Shown one piece after another: positions 62,001 to 64,000 of a stretch of DNA of 64,000 bases. This stretch comes from Eumeta japonica (taxonomy: Eukaryota > Arthropoda > Insecta > Lepidoptera > Psychidae). Position numbers and translations under genes: made by a program. The stretch is taken from assembly GCA_005406025.1 (NCBI GenBank), contig BGZK01000706.1:186001-250000 (forward strand), in the 5' to 3' direction. Numbering within the stretch: the stretch's first letter is position 1; each line of letters starts with the position of its first letter. The notes under the pieces were generated by a model. It saw only the letters and a list, made by a program, of their open reading frames with translations, did not search any database and was not told where the DNA came from.

Positions 62001-62905
62001 TTGGCCGTGTGCTTTTAAGATTACAAAGATATGAGGAGGCTATCGAATTATTCAAATCTGTCCCAGAAGCAAGCATGGATTCTGCATGTGGCTTAGCTCT
62101 TAGTCTATATCGAAAAGGACTTTATGAAGAAGCATATGCGGCTTACGACATGGCCTTACATTGGCTATGCTCAAATGACATCGAAAAATCACATTTACTA
62201 ATTGCAATGGCAGGCATCATTTACACATATAAAACTCCAGATGATGCTAAAACACTCCTTTTCCAAAGTATACAAGTAGCTTCAAATAAACCCACACCTC
62301 ATAATTTGTTTGCCATTTGTGCTCTTGGTTTACTAAATACTGACCAAAGTTTAACCAAACTAGCTTTATCAGAACTACAAAAGTATAATAAAGATGTTAA
62401 TTTCTATTATGATATAGGATTTTTAAAGTCTTATTCACTTTTACATGAAAATAAAACAGAAGCTATAAAAAGTTTAAGTGAAAATCTGTACAGTCACCCT
62501 AATAGCACTCAATTATGGTTTTGTATGGCTGTGTTTTGTTTGCACATGGATGAGTCTTTTATTAGGGCTGCTAGTATAAGCGCTCAAAGAGCGTTATGCG
62601 CTGCTCGCGATTGTCAGTCTGGTAATGAAGCCGCAAAAATGCTTGCTACTGCTAGCGTTGCAGAACATTTAGCAGGAAACTACACATGTGCTCTGTTGAA
62701 AGCTAAACAAGGCTTACATATCTATCCTGGACAAGTAGAAATATGGGCTGCACTCATGTACACTCTTCTTTCCACCAAGCAATATGTACAAAGAAAACAG
62801 TGGCTACTTAATGTTGCTATTTATATACGGCGACATTTAGAAATATCTAGAGTCCTCAGCCGTTGGGTGAGTTTAATTGAAAAAAGATTAAGCAAAGTCG
62901 GGTAA
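59076..62905 (+). CDS. SKIC3: SKI3/TTC37 homologue (Ski complex TPR scaffold) with two frame breaks
   Basis: SKI3 is the TPR scaffold of the cytoplasmic Ski complex, holding the SKI2 helicase and SKI8 (WDR61) and guiding RNA into the exosome for 3'-5' decay and no-go/non-stop surveillance. The N terminus (VKTLLKEARKLIDDKDY, then CKNILRKDKQNYLAL and LAWQGLANYYEK) matches TTC37 closely. Further TPR units are visible at about residues 460-495 (YLGHYYKRNEDFMKAKKCYE) and 555-590 (CLADAYYYRGSYTSALKAY), and the family motif SCLWKILGDAF lies further on. It ends RVLSRWVSLIEKRL. The ATG sits directly after a splice acceptor (TTGTTCTAG), so a 5' UTR intron is likely. The reading frame slips at A7 (60053-60059) and at A5C4 (60730-60738). 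Ignoring one base at each restores a single 1275-residue frame (3830 - 2 = 3828 nt). Human TTC37 is about 1560 residues. The rest looks intact, so I favour assembly errors over a pseudogene. Confidence 0.92.
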
Positions 62906-63547
62906 ACCCTAATATCCCATTCATTGTTTAACCTAAAGAACCTAATTAAGTAAAATATAAATCTTATGTCACGATATAAGCCTATTGTTAAGAAATATAT
63001 ACAATAGTAAAAATGATCAATGTTTTAAATTATACCGCAATATTTTTAGGTTAGTTATTATGGTTTATTTGAAAAGTATCAAAACTTGTAAATCATTAAA
63101 TTCTCAGATTCATGTGGACTTTGTAATTGAGAAATGCTAATTATATGCCTACATCCAAATTATGTATCTTATTTATTTTCTTTTCATTATTTAATATTGG
63201 GGTAAATAAATGTCACATCCATATACACTTTGAAATTTTGCAAACTTTATAGTTTATTTTAATCCATGGGGTCTCCTTTTAAAATAGGATAAGATTTAAT
63301 AACAGAAGCAGTCTTAGCAAATTGCATATTTATATAACTAAATTCTGTTTGAACAAATAGTTTCATTTGAACATAGTGATCCAGTGTTGAAATAGTATAT
63401 ATTTCTTCATTATTTCGACACAACTAATATATTGATAATTAAGCAAGTGTTGTATTCTAATGATTGTTATTCATTATAAAATAAGCTAAGGACTTGTATA
63501 ATGTATATTCCTTTGTAGGCTAACTTTGACATGGTCTTTGTACACAT
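62906..63547. other. SKIC3 3' UTR and flank
   Basis: AT-rich with the AATAAA at 63205; no ORF. Confidence 0.6.
63205..63210 (+). promoter_or_regulatory. Candidate poly(A) signal of SKIC3
   Basis: First canonical AATAAA after the SKIC3 stop, 300 nt downstream, followed by a T-rich region. No cleavage site can be proved from sequence. Confidence 0.5.
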
Positions 63548-63778
63548 TTAATCTTTGATTTTTGTATATTTTTTAAATAAAGACTTTAAAATTGTGATAA
63601 TTCTTATTACCAGCGCGAGGAACATTATAAATAAAAGTGTAAACCAATTTATCATTATGGTGTAAAATGAAATTCTCCAAAAAAGGTTTTCATGGGAAAT
63701 AAATATCCCCACAATAAAAATTATTAAAAATGTAACTATTAGGTACAATTCTAATAGAATTTTACTGTTATTATAAAT
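63548..63778 (-). CDS. Tentative terminal exon of a two-helix membrane protein
   Basis: Open frame of 76 codons plus TAA, beginning IYNNSKILLELYL after a possible acceptor (AAACTTTCAG). It holds two hydrophobic helices (LYLIVTFLIIFIVGIF and WFTLLFIMFLALVIRIITIL) and a basic tail KKYTKIKD. There is no ATG in frame and a stop lies upstream, so if real it is the last exon of a gene extending right of the window, convergent with SKIC3. AT-rich DNA often yields hydrophobic ORFs by chance, and I recognise no family. Confidence 0.28.
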   Translation of the reverse strand: MYNNSKILLELYLIVTFLIIFIVGIFISHENLFWRISFYTIMINWFTLLFIMFLALVIRIITILKSLFKKYTKIKD

Positions 63779-63902
63779 CTGAAAGTTTGAATGTTTGTTA
63801 CTCAAACACACTCTTTAACAGATGAATGGAATTAGTTTCAAATTTACATCAGAACAATATATAAGCTAAAATTTTTTTAAAAGATACTAACTTTTGTTTG
63901 CG

Positions 63903-63975
63903 ACTTTGCTGATCGTAGTACGATATTTTTACGCCGATTGGTAAAATCGGCGTAAAAATATCGTACTAGCAAAGT
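63903..63975. repeat. Hairpin with a perfect 21-bp stem
   Basis: GTACGATATTTTTACGCCGA(T) at 63918-63938 is exactly complementary to 63946-63966 around TGGTAAA. The outer arms ACTTTGCT / AGCAAAGT extend the pairing to 63903-63975 with a small mismatch. Confidence 0.88.
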
Positions 63976-64000
63976 TCAAAAGCTAGCCTAGGAAATCTTT

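Overview
The window is about 64 kb of AT-rich animal DNA with spliced genes. It is most likely from a moth or butterfly. The evidence is an insect CYP3-clan cytochrome P450, a set of short repeats with a lepidopteran look (an assignment from memory of repeat families), and mariner, Tigger, hAT, RTE, jockey and Penelope remnants throughout. There are no operons, CRISPR arrays or rRNA genes, and no tRNA was recognised.

Three protein-coding genes are well supported. (1) A cytochrome P450 on the minus strand (16007 to 1388) has two exons separated by a 13.1 kb intron; the splice joins exactly inside the heme-binding loop and gives 498 residues. (2) A rotatin (RTTN / Drosophila Ana3) homologue on the minus strand runs from its ATG at 48876 to at least 20759. 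I assembled 22 exons by hand with canonical GT/AG sites and consistent phases (4179 nt, 1393 codons); the 3' end stays open. (3) A SKI3/TTC37 (SKIC3) homologue lies on the plus strand at 59076-62905. It is one uninterrupted TPR-rich coding exon of about 1275 residues, broken by two single-base excesses in or beside homopolymers. A short two-helix membrane-protein exon on the minus strand at the right edge (63548-63778) is only tentative.

Layout: 1-1387 is 3' flank of the P450. 1388-16007 is the P450 gene, whose intron holds RTE and jockey/CR1-like LINE pieces, a dispersed repeat in both orientations, an internally deleted mariner and a MITE. 16008-20758 is intergenic or rotatin intron and is dominated by a 2.7 kb composite inverted repeat. 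20759-48876 is rotatin, with introns carrying a Penelope GIY-YIG remnant, a DDE transposon with 500-bp terminal inverted repeats, a jockey RT fragment, a Tigger MITE and a GC-rich block. 48877-59075 is mostly non-coding with a LINE tail, a perfect 37-bp hairpin, a dispersed repeat, a decayed ORF-like stretch and a hAT MITE with an intact 8-bp target duplication. 62906-64000 is the 3' flank of SKIC3.

The genes do not form a pathway. Rotatin acts in centriole and basal-body assembly, SKI3 scaffolds the Ski complex that feeds RNA to the cytoplasmic exosome, and the P450 is an ER monooxygenase. I found no convincing new gene system. The items most worth a second look are the long-TIR DDE element, the composite inverted repeat, the scattered decayed minisatellite, the SKIC3 frameshifts and the open 3' end of rotatin.
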